Assembly: GCF_000283155.1 (NCBI RefSeq)
Contig: NW_004454156.1
Span: 34,617,498-34,681,497, forward strand
Reading direction: 5' to 3'
Length of the DNA: 64,000 nucleotides
Origin: Ceratotherium simum simum
Lineage: Eukaryota; Chordata; Mammalia; Perissodactyla; Rhinocerotidae
Each line of letters begins with the position of its first letter. The first letter of the stretch is position 1. The translations under genes were made by a program, and so were the position numbers. The notes under the pieces are model-generated. The model saw only the letters and a program-made list of their open reading frames with translations, had not been told where the DNA came from and did no database searches. This document shows, piece after piece, positions 54,983-64,000 of the stretch.

Positions 54983-55376
54983 TGTTGTGGGCTGAGTTGT
55001 GTCCCCCCACCGATTCCTATGCTGAAGCCCTAACCCCCAGGACCTCAGAATATGACTATATTTGGAGATAGGGCCTTTACAGAGGTGATTAGGTTAAAAT
55101 GAGGCCATTAGGGTGGGCCCCAACCCAATATGACTGGTGTCCTTATAAGAAAAGGAAATTTGGAAACACAGAGACGTGAAGGCTGTGCGTGCACAGAGGA
55201 TAGATCCTGTGAGGACACAGTGAGAAGGTGGCCGTCTACAAGCCAAAGAGAAACCAAACCTGCCGACACCTTGATCTTGGACTTCTAGCCTCCGGAACCG
55301 TGAGAAATAAATTTCTGTTGATTAATCCACCCGTCTGTGGTACTTTGCTGTGGCAGTCTTACCAAACTAATGTGCA
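54983..55376 (+). mobile_element. MaLR LTR (MLT1/MST-type)
   Basis: tgttgtgggctgagttgtgt, gaagccctaacccccaggac, aatatgactggtgtccttat, ccgacaccttgatcttggac, gagaaataaatttctgttga, and the end accaaactaatgtg. ~390 bp solo LTR. Confidence 0.9.
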
Positions 55377-55399
55377 CACCTAGAAACTTTAATAGGACG

Positions 55400-55545
55400 C
55401 TCCCCACATAACAGCTCTATGCCCTAACATTACGTTTATTATCTCATGTCAATCTCTCAACCAGGAGAAGGATACTATCCTCCCATTTCAGAGATGAAGA
55501 AAACTGAGGCTTGGCTAGTGAGGGAGGGCTAGGATTGGAATCAAG
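55400..55545 (-). repeat. MIR SINE fragment
   Basis: Antisense MIR: cctcccatttcagagatgaa, gaaaactgaggcttggctag. Confidence 0.8.
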
Positions 55546-55549
55546 TCTT

Positions 55550-56310
55550 TGTGACTCCAAGGGCCCATTCAAAACCTGCCTCCAGCTCCCTCGGTGGGGC
55601 CCCACTCAGCCCCCTGCATCCCAGCCTCCCTCTTTGGATAGATCATGTACATATTTTCCTACCTCTGTGCCTCTGCACATGCTGTTCCCTCTGCCTGGAA
55701 TGCTCTTCCCACTGCTTGCCTCTCAGGCTAACTCCTATTCAATTCTTCAAAACAAACCCCTTCTTGAGCATCACCTCCTCTCCATGGTTCATCGGACAGC
55801 CCTGGCCGATTTCCTCCTCTTCAGGGCTTCCAATCATTCTGTGCTTTATCACCATGATGGTAAATGTTACTAGGTTCTGCTGTGGCATTTATACTTTATT
55901 TTTGTGTGTGTGTGTGTGTGTGTGTGAGGAAGATCAGCCCTGAGCTAACATCTGTGCTAATCCTCCTCTTTTTGCTGAGGAAGACCGGCTCTGAGCTAAC
56001 ATCTGTTGCCAATCTTCCTCCTTTTTCCCCTTTTTCCCCCCAAAACCCCAGTAGATAGTTGTATGTCATAGTTGCACATCCTTCTAGTTGCTGTATGTGG
56101 GACGTGGCCTCAGCATGGCCAGAGAAGCAGTGCGTCGGTGCGCGCCCGGGATCCGAACCCAGGCTGCCAGCAGTGGAGCGCACGCACCTAACTGCTAAGC
56201 CACGGGGCCGGCCCATACACTTTAGATTGTATCGATGTGGTTGCCGTGAGCTCCTTGATGGCTGGGGCTCTGTCCTCCTCTGCTTTGAATTCCTAATGTT
56301 TAGGACTGGC
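55550..56310 (+). repeat. L2 LINE, split by a long ERE
   Basis: Sense L2: ctctgcacatgctgttccct, ctgcctggaatgctcttccc, then after the ERE gagctccttgatggctgggg, gaattcctaatg. Confidence 0.75.
55900..56214 (-). repeat. ERE SINE (long-tail type) inserted in L2
   Basis: Starts with a (TG)n run (55903-55927), then two gaggaaga...gagctaacatctg units, a T/C-rich stretch, aaaccccagtagatagttg and the reversed head ending ggggccggccc. Flanks atactttat and atacacttta suggest a decayed duplication. Confidence 0.92.
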
Positions 56311-56568
56311 AGCCCCAGAGAGGCACTCGCAAACACCAGGGGGCTGAGGTGAGGGGTGAGGCCGCCATCTTCGGCTGGAGAGACTATCCCAGCCTCAGGA
56401 GTAGATCCTGAGCGAAGGGAACCTTCTGTCTCCTGCCAGGGGTCAGAGTGGGGGAGGCAGATAAGAGAGAGAGGCCCAGAGTCCCCACTCTTGGCACAAG
56501 AAGAGGGGTCCTTTGACTTCCTGGGGACAGCAGTGTGGCAAAGCAGGAGGGAGAGGGGACTGGGTCAG
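56311..56568. other. No feature recognised
   Basis: Single-copy-looking DNA. The 164-codon frame starting at 56356 has no domain. Confidence 0.35.
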
Positions 56569-56569
56569 G

Positions 56570-56722
56570 CCACCCTGGACCCATGTCCCAGGGTGTGTCT
56601 TGGGCACGTCATGCCACCTCTCTGGGCCTCAGTTTCCTTGTATGTGAAATGGGAACAATCACTACCTCAGGTGGGTGTTAGGAGGGTTAGATGTGGGTGG
56701 AGCATCTATAGTGTGGGGCATA
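56570..56722 (+). repeat. MIR SINE
   Basis: Sense MIR: cctcagtttccttgtatgtg, aaatgggaacaatcactacc, aggagggttagatgtgggtg. Confidence 0.85.
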
Positions 56723-57265
56723 AAGGGATCAATGCTGGATTGCCTCCTTGCTGGGACGTTGAGGAAGACAGCAGACCAGAGAGACACCTGCTTGCCTGTG
56801 GTCACCCACTAAGCTGGCTGAAGGTGGGGAAGCAGCTCACCCCCAATTAATAATTAGTGGCTGCGTAGCAGGGGTGTCCTAGCTCCCAAGACATGCTCCC
56901 ATTGGCGCAGTGTGTGGACGCTGGCTTAGAGGCTGAGTGAGAGGGCAGTCAGATGTGGCCGGGAGGCATGGAGAACAGAGGACTTGGGGTGAATTCCAGT
57001 GGGCATTCTCCAAGGGTGAGGTCACCACCTCCAGCTCCCCCGGGGCTGCCCAAGCCCCAGGCACCACTGAGCCAGCTCTGGAGCAGGAGGGGGTGGTGGC
57101 AGGGACCAGGGCCAGGGCATAGAGCCAATGTAAGGCCCACAGCCTGGTACAATGACAGGCCCGTCCCATGGTGAGGTGCTGGGGTCCTTATCTCGGGAAG
57201 ACTGGTGTTTCCCGTTTAAGATGCAGTTTAGTCCAGGGGAAGCTGAGGGACAGGGGAGAGCAATG
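56723..57265. other. No feature recognised
   Basis: About 540 bp of GC-rich DNA with overlapping chance frames. Confidence 0.35.
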
Positions 57266-57267
57266 CA

Positions 57268-57425
57268 AGGGATGCTTCTTGAGCTCCCACTAGGTACCAG
57301 AATGCTTCTACACCCTTCCCAGTTTAATCCGGGTGATGACCTCATTCGGTAGTGATGGTTATTAGCCCCAGTTTGCAGATGGTGCAAGTGAGGCTCAAAA
57401 TGGTGACAAACCTTGCTCCACAGGG
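57268..57425 (-). repeat. MIR SINE
   Basis: Antisense MIR: ttgagctcccactaggtacc, cagtttgcagatggtgcaag. Confidence 0.7.
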
Positions 57426-57427
57426 AA

Positions 57428-57642
57428 AGCAGTGTAGTAATGGGTCAGAACACAGAGACTTTGGAATCAGACACACCTGAGTTCAGATCTGAGCTTCGAC
57501 ACTGTGAATGCCAAGTTACTTCAACTCTCTGGGCCTCAGTTTCCTCGTCTGTAAAATGACGGTAATGATAGTTCCTACTTCTTGGGGTTGTTGTGAAGAC
57601 TCGACGACATGGTTCATGTAACATGTACTCAGCGAGCGCTAG
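57428..57642 (+). repeat. MIR SINE, near full length
   Basis: Sense MIR: ctttggaatcagacacacct, cctcagtttcctcgtctgta, aaatgacggtaatgatagtt, cttggggttgttgtgaagac. Confidence 0.92.
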
Positions 57643-57644
57643 CC

Positions 57645-57778
57645 ATCGACGTCCCCATTTTACTGATGTCACAACCAAGCCTCAGAATGGTGAGGCAACT
57701 TGCCCAAGGCCACACAACTAGTCGGTGGCAAGTCCAGGGCGTGAACCCAGATCTGATTCTTTCTGCCCTGCCTACACC
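57645..57778 (-). repeat. MIR SINE
   Basis: Antisense MIR: caacttgcccaaggccacac, gggcgtgaacccagatctga. Confidence 0.8.
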
Positions 57779-58315
57779 ACTGTGGAGGGGCCGGTGGTGG
57801 CCCCCAGCTTCCACAAGGCTGTCAGGAGGTGGCTGCAGAGGTGAGGTTCCTTGGAACAACCACTGGCCCAGATTTCCTGCGGAGCCATGGAAGCCGGCCC
57901 CGGGGACCAGGTCAGGGTCACGCCTGCAGCTGGGGTTCCAGGCAGGGAGGAACTGCGGCATCGTGCCTGGAAGCCTTGCTTGTTGCACAGCATCCTGCCG
58001 GTGGCCGACATTGTTCTCTGGACCCTCCCGGCCCAGGGCCCCCACATTAGGGATTTCCGGCAGCCTGGCCAGAACTCCCTTCACTTTCCTGAGAAGCTTT
58101 CCCCAGGCGGCTGGGGTCGGGGCTGAGCTGGACCCGGCCCTCGCCCCAGGCACGGACTTCTGGGAAGCGCGCTGGCGACAGCACCATTCACATCCCCTTG
58201 ACCAGACAGGTCCTGGCCCCAGAGACGGCCCTTCTCAGAGACAGCGCCCTCCTCACTCGCCTCTCCTGAAGCTGAGGGAAGAAACGGCTGTGACTCATTT
58301 TCATTTCATTTCAGG
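57779..58315. other. No supported gene
   Basis: GC-rich DNA under a 271-codon plus frame and a 174-codon minus frame. Both start or end in MIRs and show no domain, so I treat them as chance. Confidence 0.4.
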
Positions 58316-58317
58316 GC

Positions 58318-58422
58318 TGGCTGAAGTCAGGGGACTGGGCTTCAAGTCCCTATCACAAACACTCTGTGACCTGGGCAAGTCACCCCCTCCCCGCGCCCTT
58401 ATCAGGGTCCTGGAAGAAACCT
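58318..58422 (+). repeat. MIR SINE fragment
   Basis: Sense MIR: ctgggcttcaagtccctatc, ctctgtgacctgggcaagtc. Confidence 0.7.
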
Positions 58423-58459
58423 GATGTCCCCGGACGTTAGTTCAGGAGTGACCGCGGCC

Positions 58460-58582
58460 CCTCGCTCTGCTGTCTTAGAGCACAAACTCCTTGAGGGGAT
58501 GGTCCATTTCCCTCCCGTGTTCCGTATGTTTAGAAAGAACCCACGTCAGTGACCACCATTCATTCATCCAAATGCTTCTAAG
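58460..58582 (+). repeat. L2 LINE 3' fragment
   Basis: Sense L2: gagcacaaactccttgaggg, gtgaccaccattcattcatc. Confidence 0.55.
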
Positions 58583-58699
58583 ACCCGCTAACGCTCTTGG
58601 ATGGTGAGCACTCCTATTCAGAGTGGCGTCTCAGCCATTCCGCTGACCTCACTCTGCGCCCATCTCATCTGTGAAATGGGGACAATTGTGCCTGGCAGG

Positions 58700-59268
58700 G
58701 GAGGGGTGGGGATTACAGTGGAGACACAAGTCCAGGAGCCAGCACAGCAAACTCAAGCTTCCATCCCCGGCTCCTGCCTCCAGGCCGACTGGGTAAACTT
58801 GGTGTCAGAGAAGAAATGTACAGAAGCCACACCCCAGGGTGTCTTGGGGCTGAGGGGGAGCCTGTGGCTGTGTCCCCTTTCCTAGGCTTTCAGCAGGTGT
58901 CTTCGTTTCAGAGGGGCTGGCACTGGTCTGTCTGCCCCCCAGCAGGACTGCCAACCCCTCTTCCTCAGGCCCGGGAGCCCACGGAGGGCAACAGTGGGGC
59001 CGACGATGCAGAGCCAGCAGCAACCTGGTGAGGTCAGTGCCATGGAATTAGTCACACGGGATCACCCTGAGGACTCTGCTCAGCCAGTGACTCACGCCAC
59101 GAACAGCCTCAGGGGTAGAGACTGCCAACCTGGGACGGCAGAGGCCACGGGATTGCCGCGCACCGGGGCACACCTTTTAAGGAGAGGGAGCTCGGGGCGG
59201 CGCAGAGGCCGTGCCCTGACCCAAGGCCTCTGCCAGCCCTTCTCCACACCTGCTCCGGGCAGAGAGGC
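58700..59268. other. No feature recognised
   Basis: About 570 bp of GC-rich DNA. Confidence 0.35.
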
Positions 59269-59269
59269 C

Positions 59270-59438
59270 AGCCCCCCACCCGGGTTCAAATCTGGCATTG
59301 TCACTTTTTAGACATGACCTTGGGCAAGTCAATTTCTCTGAACCGGTTTCTTTACTTGTAATAGGGAAATAAGCCTTGTCTCATCAGAGAGGAATGAAAT
59401 GAGGTAACGTGTAGACAAAGTGCTTGGCAAAGGGCACC
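59270..59438 (+). repeat. MIR SINE
   Basis: Sense MIR: cgggttcaaatctggcattg, gacatgaccttgggcaagtc, gaaatgaggtaacgtgtaga. Confidence 0.88.
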
Positions 59439-59447
59439 TTTTAAGGA

Positions 59448-59630
59448 GTGCAGTGGGGTACAGTGGAAAGGACCTGGGCTCGAGGCAGGGCGCCCCGGCT
59501 CTGAATTCCAGCCCCAGCCCTTACTTGCTGGGTGTCCTTGAAAGTTACTCAACCTCTGCATCAGGGCCTCTTCTGTAAAGTGAGCTGACACTCTTGCCTT
59601 GTCGGCTGGTTGTGGGATTAAGATCATAGC
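59448..59630 (+). repeat. MIR SINE
   Basis: Sense MIR: acagtggaaaggacctgggc, ctctgaattccagccccagc, ctggttgtgggattaag. Confidence 0.8.
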
Positions 59631-59704
59631 CCACATTTTATAAGATGAGGGGGGAGGTGCAGGAGGGCCAGCCTGCTTGGCCTTGAACCCCAGTCCAGGT
59701 GCCT

Positions 59705-59862
59705 GTGGGCGTCATGATCTTGGATGGGGTCCTCCACCTCTCCAGTGAGTCTCATGTGTAAAAGGGAGTGATGATGCTACCATGGACCTCGTGGGGCTGC
59801 TGTGGGCTGAGGTGCTTAGGACAGTGCCTGGTGTGCCCTCTGAGCACTGGCTGCTAGTATTC
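59705..59862 (+). repeat. MIR SINE
   Basis: Sense MIR: gtgagtctcatgtgtaaaag, ggctgctgtgggctgaggtg, cttaggacagtgcctggtgt. Confidence 0.65.
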
Positions 59863-60412
59863 ACTGCATGCCTAGCTCTCGGCCTTTCTCCACTGATGCC
59901 AGCTGTGGTCGTTCAGAGGCCACAGGTCCTGCTTCTGAGCAATCCCGCTCTCCTGCATCAGTCACAGCAGCTTTCCCAAGGCAGCCCTTGGGTGGACCTC
60001 TCAAAGGCCCCAGAGTAACTCAGGCTGTTCCAACAGCAACAGGAACGCCACTGAGAACAACGCACACAGGGGTGGACACAGCACCCAGGGCCAAGGGGAA
60101 GGGTGACAGGACACCCTGCGGTCGAGCACCCACAGCCTCCAGGAAGCTGGGCAACCAAGCCAGAGGGCAGCTGGGCCGCAGGAGGGGGAGAGGGCAGGCT
60201 TTCTTGGCTGGCGGGCCTGGTCTGCCTGGCACCCTCCTCCATGGCCCAGGGCAGTGGGGAACAAGAAGGGGCAGAGAGCCCGGCCCCGAGACGGAGGAGT
60301 CCCTACAGCAGACACAGCGAGAACAACCCGGCTCCCTTGGAGCAGCTGCATGGCAGTCAGCAGAGGGGGCAGCCCCACAAGGACCCAAGGCGTCAGCTCT
60401 AAGAGCCCTGGC
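59863..60412. other. No supported gene
   Basis: GC-rich DNA with overlapping frames on both strands (59868-60461 plus, 60001-60658 minus) and no recognisable domain. Confidence 0.4.
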
Positions 60413-60414
60413 TG

Positions 60415-60532
60415 CAGAGGCAACCACGTCTGGGCAGAAATCCCAGCTCTGTGCCCCGTGATCCTCAGTGTCCTCATCTGCACAATGGGGACAAGCACCC
60501 TCTTCCCTTACTTGCGGGTGAAGGTGTCCCCA
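60415..60532 (+). repeat. MIR SINE fragment
   Basis: Sense MIR: gcagaaatcccagctctgtg, gtgtcctcatctgcacaatg. Confidence 0.75.
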
Positions 60533-60691
60533 GAACAGCAGGCACCACTGACAACAGTAACGGGGGCTGGTCAAGGGCAAGAGAGCGGTGGAGTCGGAGG
60601 CAGAAACAGGGACAGCAGCCCAGGCTGGCAGGGGGTCACCAGTGCTCCCAGAGCGCACAGAACAGAAGCTGTCGGCAGAGCAAACCCTGGA

Positions 60692-60697
60692 TTTATT
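60692..60697 (-). terminator. Possible distal alternative polyA signal
   Basis: This is a second minus-strand AATAAA (plus strand tttatt), ~260 bp beyond the first. It could give a longer TXN2 3' UTR. The evidence is the hexamer alone. Confidence 0.25.
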
Positions 60698-60934
60698 GGT
60701 CCGGTGTGTTCACAATGAGGGCTCCTGCTCAGAGAACCAAAGGGCCGGCTAATGGTGAGGGACGGCGGCGTCTCGAGACTTCCAGAGTCGAGGGTCTGCA
60801 GGACTCCCCCAGCCCAACGTGTGCTGGCTGCCACGTGCCCGGGGGGAAGGAAGGGAGGTGGCTCTGTGGGGTGGTGGCTACGGGGTAATTTAGGGCAGGG
60901 CCAGGGTCTGTTCTTCACAGCAGGAGGGAGAAGG

Positions 60935-61439
60935 GATCACATAAAGTTCTTTATTACAGACCTACAAAAAATGAGAGAATTATATATTACTCTCACTTGT
61001 TTGGGTTTCTTTTTTTCCTTCTTTTTCCTTTTACAAAACAGCAGCAGGAAAGAAAAAGGCAGGAGGCAGATGAGCCAGGCACCGGGGTTCGGCTCAGAAG
61101 GGACCAGGGAGATGAGGACCAGGCTGTTACTGCAGGCCCCGGGGCCCTCTCCAGGCATCTCGGGAGAACCGCCACAAGCCCTAGAGGGAGCAGACAGAGA
61201 GAGTGGGTGCGAAGGCGGCTGTCCCCAGGTCCACAGCGGCACCACTCCTCTGGTGGCCAGCCTGGCAGTCCGCCGGGCTGGAAGCACTCAAGGCTCCAGG
61301 TTTGAGGCCTGGTCTCTAAAGCAAGGGCCACAGACAGAAGGGAGGAGGCGGGAAGGGCCGGCACAGAAGGGCTTCGAGTTCTATTAGGGTCCCTCCCTGG
61401 ACCACAGGGGCCCAGGTGGGCAGGACTCTTCCCTGCTTG
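60935..61439 (-). other. TXN2: TXN2 3' untranslated region (approximate end)
   Basis: The segment runs from the base after the TGA to a cleavage point inferred about 15-20 nt past the AATAAA at 60950-60955. The ~505 bp length suits the short TXN2 message. It contains an A/T-rich stretch near its distal end (60990-61040) and GC-rich sequence near the stop. The exact cleavage base is not visible, and use of a more distal signal is possible. Confidence 0.7.
60950..60955 (-). terminator. TXN2: PolyA signal AATAAA for TXN2
   Basis: The plus strand reads tttatt, so the minus strand reads AATAAA, ~485 nt past the stop codon. A TGTG-containing stretch follows ~30 nt downstream on the minus strand. 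This is the first canonical hexamer after the stop. Confidence 0.75.
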
Positions 61440-61553
61440 TCAGCCAATCAGCTTCTTCAGGAAGGCCTCCAGCTGGTCTTCATCCTTGATGCCCACAAAC
61501 TTGTCCACCACGTCCCCATTCTTCATGGCCAGCACAGTGGGCACAGCTGACAC
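61440..61553 (-). CDS. TXN2: Mitochondrial thioredoxin (thioredoxin-2), terminal coding exon
   Basis: Read on the minus strand this is 37 codons plus TGA. The peptide starts [16 protein letters not shown] and ends [11 protein letters not shown], which I recognise as the C-terminal part of TXN2, the mitochondrial-matrix thioredoxin. TXN2 reduces protein disulfides using electrons from TXNRD2 and supports peroxiredoxin-3. The segment holds the conserved cis-proline loop (A-V-P-T), the following beta strands and the C-terminal helix of the thioredoxin fold. The mitochondrial presequence and the WCGPC redox site are in upstream exons beyond the right edge. The exon begins in phase 0 directly after a CCACCTAG acceptor preceded by a pyrimidine-rich run. 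A 3' UTR with polyA signal follows on the minus strand. The splice site argues for the real gene rather than a processed copy. No frameshift or premature stop is seen. The assignment rests on remembered family sequence, not a database search. Confidence 0.95.
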
Positions 61554-61909
61554 CTAGGTGGAGGTGACAAGGGAGGCCACATCACTTAGAGGTGAACTCT
61601 TCTCACCCGCTGTTCCCAAGCCTCTGTGGGGAAGACTGGGGGCTCCTGCAGGGCAGTGGCTGCCCAGAGCCATGGGTGGGCCCTTCCCTTGATGCAGGGG
61701 CACTGCAGGGCCTGGAGGTCCAGCCACTGGAGAAACTCCTCCATGTGGGCTCCCAGCAGCACCCTTCCTCCCCCAACCACTGACTGACTCATGTCCCAGT
61801 GGTTTGGCTGCGGTGACAGGAGAGATTAAAATAACCCATGCAGCTGCAGGCCAGGGCTGGGGGAGGGAGAGGCTGAAGGGCTAAGAGACCGTCCCTGAGG
61901 GGCACCTCG

Positions 61910-62065
61910 AGGGGCACAGTGGGGTGAGGAGATGCGAGTCTGAATCCTGGCCTTGCCAGTCACTAGCTGGGGTCCTTGGCTAGCTCACACCACCTTTGGA
62001 GCCCCAGTGCCCTCTTCTGTAAAATGGGGGAGATGCTATCTAGCGTGAGGGTTTAGGACAGGGAT
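61910..62065 (+). repeat. MIR SINE
   Basis: Degenerate MIR core: gagtctgaatcctggc, tcactagctgggg, then the tail tgtaaaatgggggaga. It lies in the TXN2 intron, antisense to the gene. Confidence 0.7.
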
Positions 62066-62089
62066 TGAAGAACCGTGCATAAAGCTGGT

Positions 62090-62280
62090 GGGTAGGAGCT
62101 CTGGATCTGGAGCCGGCTCACCCAATCTTGGCCACTCTGGGCACACCTCTTCATCCCCCTAGGGCTCAGGGATCTCAGCAGCAAAATGGAGACACCAGAG
62201 CTACTTAGATTAGAGGGGACGGGGGCTGAATGAGATAACGCACGCAGTCTCGACACAGCGCCCTGTACCCGGCAGGCCCG
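62090..62280 (+). repeat. MIR SINE
   Basis: Second intronic MIR: tctggagccggctcaccc at the head, agcaaaatggagacacc in the middle, and tgaatgagataacgcacgc in the 3' part. Confidence 0.65.
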
Positions 62281-62281
62281 T

Positions 62282-63180
62282 CAGCAGTGTCAGAACTGGC
62301 ACGGTGCCTGGTACACAGCACGCGTGTCAGAAAGCCTAACGCAGGGACCCCGCGAGCTACTTCAGCTTGCTGCTGTGACGGTCAGCAGAGCCCAGAAATT
62401 CACTGACTTGTACTGGACAGTGTGGGAGGAGCCATATGTGATCTGACGTTTATTTACTGGGGGGGGGGGTCTGGACATTCTTGGCCTATGAAGCGTTTTC
62501 TCACTCTCTCAGGGGACCTGTATAGATTTCATGGTTTGGAAACGAGGCCCATGGCTGTTTTGGCACCACACATTTTCTGCTGCCTGGGCTCCCTGCCTGG
62601 CATTCGTGGGCATTTGAAAAACCGTATAAACAGAACAAGATAAACACAGACTTCTCTTACACACGAGTTAACTACAAAGTAACAAGAGCGATTTACACAA
62701 ACATACCAGGTCTTCACATCTCCCAAGTGCCTTCCTGCACATGAGTCATCTTGGGAAGCCCAACTTAAGATTCAGAATGTTCACACTTCACATGTCAGTT
62801 ACAAAACAAAGACCCGCCGGCCAGCCCAGCCCCGTCTCACCTCTCGGTGGGCCATCACTCACTCACTGGCTTTACAGGGCAGGCCTTGCACCCCTCTCCT
62901 AATGGGCAGGTAAGACGACACAGTCCCTGTCACTGTTAGGGCCTTCAGGCCCCTTCAAGGACTGCCCTGGGCTGATGTGGGTGGCATCTGACACACTTCC
63001 CAGGGAATGTGCAGGCAGACCTATCTGGTGGGCTGACCACGCGTGTCACTGCTCATGGCCCCACAACTGGCTCCTGTCCTCGTCATTCTTGACTCCGGCA
63101 TGGGGGTGGCACGAAGCGCAAGGGTCCAGCACGTGGCTCGCCCTGTCTCCAGGCACGCAGGGCCCAGAAAAGCCTGCTCC
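62282..63180. other. Intron sequence, nothing further recognised
   Basis: Mixed-composition TXN2 intron DNA with a 300-bp A/T-richer part (62560-62800). No repeat family or exon was recognised apart from the G run listed separately. Confidence 0.4.
62459..62469 (+). repeat. Poly-G run (11 G)
   Basis: An uninterrupted run of 11 G in the TXN2 intron. It is a mononucleotide tract prone to length error or polymorphism. Confidence 0.9.
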
Positions 63181-63232
63181 AGGATGCGCGAGTCACTTGA
63201 GGCGCAGCGGGGCCTGCGCGTGCTGTTCTTTC

Positions 63233-63246
63233 GCGCCCTCTAGCGG
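63233..63246 (-). promoter_or_regulatory. CTCF-like motif in TXN2 intron
   Basis: The minus strand reads CCGCTAGAGGGCGC, matching about 12 of 14 positions of the CTCF core CCACTAGGGGGCGC. It sits in a locally CpG-rich stretch (63180-63275). Occupancy cannot be known from sequence. Confidence 0.45.
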
Positions 63247-63647
63247 TCTGTGACGGCAGCGGCCTCAAATCGGGCAGCTCTCATCCGAGGCACAAAGATC
63301 AAGCGCTGACTGTTCAACTTTGCACTTACTGGACCCCACCCCGTCCTCTGTCTCTAACTGAAATAAATGCTGTATGAGAAGTGGTCTGTTTTTACGTGTC
63401 CTCTAAGCAGGACTCTACGCTCACCGAGGTGGCATGGAGTGGACCTGGTTTTCCTCAAGAACTCCAGATGAGTCCCGTCATGATCACACTGTGTAAATTC
63501 ACATGTGCTCGCACACGCACAGACCATGCCGCAGCCGGGAGCACAGCAGACACGCCACAACTGTATTTTCATGACAACCAACGTCGAGTCATTGCTGATC
63601 CAGGGCGTTCTTTGACTTTTGAGTCTAAACGCGCTCTCTCTCCCTCA

Positions 63648-63661
63648 CCCCCCCCCCCCCC
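63648..63661 (+). repeat. Poly-C run (14 C)
   Basis: An uninterrupted run of 14 C in the TXN2 intron, preceded by a CT-rich stretch (63633-63647). On the minus strand it is a G run able to stack. The length may be unreliable in an assembly. Confidence 0.9.
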
Positions 63662-64000
63662 GACACACAGCCACAGGCTTGCCAGAAGCTGGACTTTCCA
63701 GGACATTGCAGGGATACCTGGGCTGTGATTGGACTTCCCTCACCCCCAAGGAAGAGGATGTGGCTTTGCTGGTTCTGAGTTTGGCTCACAAATCAGGAGG
63801 GGCTGGTGTTCGTAAACACTGCCTTAAATGGAAGTGCACACAGGTCCTCGGCACATTCTTCTGGAATGGCGATATAAGTGTAAGAGGGGCAGCGGTGGAG
63901 CGAGAATTCAGCTGCCCTCTCAATTCTGGCGGCACGGAGGGAACTGAGGGGCTGGAGAGAAGATGAAAAGATGTGCTAGGATGGGCTGTATCTCCTCCTG

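Larger units (their letters stand above)
61554..64000 (-). other. TXN2: Terminal intron of TXN2 (partial, continues past the window)
   Basis: Upstream of the last exon on the minus strand no TXN2 coding sequence appears up to the window edge. In particular the expected preceding exon, ending in codons for ...AIEYE and a GT donor, was not found. The intron carries two MIR SINEs (61.9-62.3 kb), an 11-base G run, a 14-base C run and a CTCF-like motif. The rest is single-copy-looking sequence. Confidence 0.75.

Noticed and set aside
57609..58424. Long plus-strand frame (271 codons)
   Set aside because: It starts inside a MIR, has no domain, and is matched by an equally long frame on the other strand. 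It is a chance GC-rich frame.
60001..60658. Two long overlapping minus-strand frames near TXN2
   Set aside because: Low-complexity L/P/G/S-rich text lying beyond the TXN2 polyA signal, with no family resemblance.
1..64000. CRISPR array, operon or bacterial mobile system
   Set aside because: No regularly spaced repeats, ribosome-binding sites or bacterial-type genes. The repeat content is mammalian throughout.

Overview
The window is vertebrate nuclear DNA from an odd-toed ungulate (Perissodactyla: a horse relative, or a rhinoceros or tapir). The main evidence is about 15 copies of the tRNA-derived ERE SINE, a family specific to that order. The copies are flanked by recognisable target-site duplications and lie among older repeats shared by all placental mammals (MIR, L2, L1, MaLR LTRs, MER5-type hAT elements). 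Nothing bacterial, no CRISPR array and no operon structure is present. Almost all of the short open frames are chance frames in repeats or GC-rich DNA.

Only one protein-coding exon can be supported: the last coding exon of TXN2 (mitochondrial thioredoxin) on the minus strand at 61440-61553. It has an intact acceptor, a stop codon, a ~0.5 kb 3' UTR and a polyA signal. Its intron runs off the right edge, and the exons carrying the presequence and the WCGPC active site lie outside. In human the order is MYH9 - TXN2 - FOXRED2, all on one strand, so the remaining ~60 kb is most likely the intergenic interval between the TXN2 3' end and the MYH9 5' end. No MYH9 exon was recognised.

Layout. 1-10.8 kb: dense MIR/L2/L1/ERE. 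10.87-11.3 kb: short CpG-richer segment with a promoter-like cluster (three CCAAT boxes, an octamer, an E2F-type site) and no recognised gene. 11.4-12.2 kb: run of MIRs. 13.1-14.7 kb: an old LTR split by a clean 660-bp solo LTR. 15-33 kb: L1 pieces, MaLR LTRs and other ancient repeats, a (CA)n tract and a polypyrimidine tract. 33.5-34.3 kb: three nested ERE copies. 35-49 kb: GC-richer DNA with MIR/L2, a palindromic DNA element at 40.6 kb and nested MaLR LTRs at 43.1-44.2 kb. 49.2-51 kb: the strongest CpG island, bracketed by an exact 34-bp direct repeat. 51-60.9 kb: MIR/L2/ERE/MaLR. 60.9-64 kb: TXN2 3' end and intron.

Repeat calls come from reading consensus-like motifs by eye, so boundaries are approximate (about 10-30 bp) except where target-site duplications fix them. 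Subfamily names are given only where reasonably secure. No undescribed protein system is visible. The items most worth checking are the two orphan promoter-like segments and the 34-bp duplication around the CpG island.
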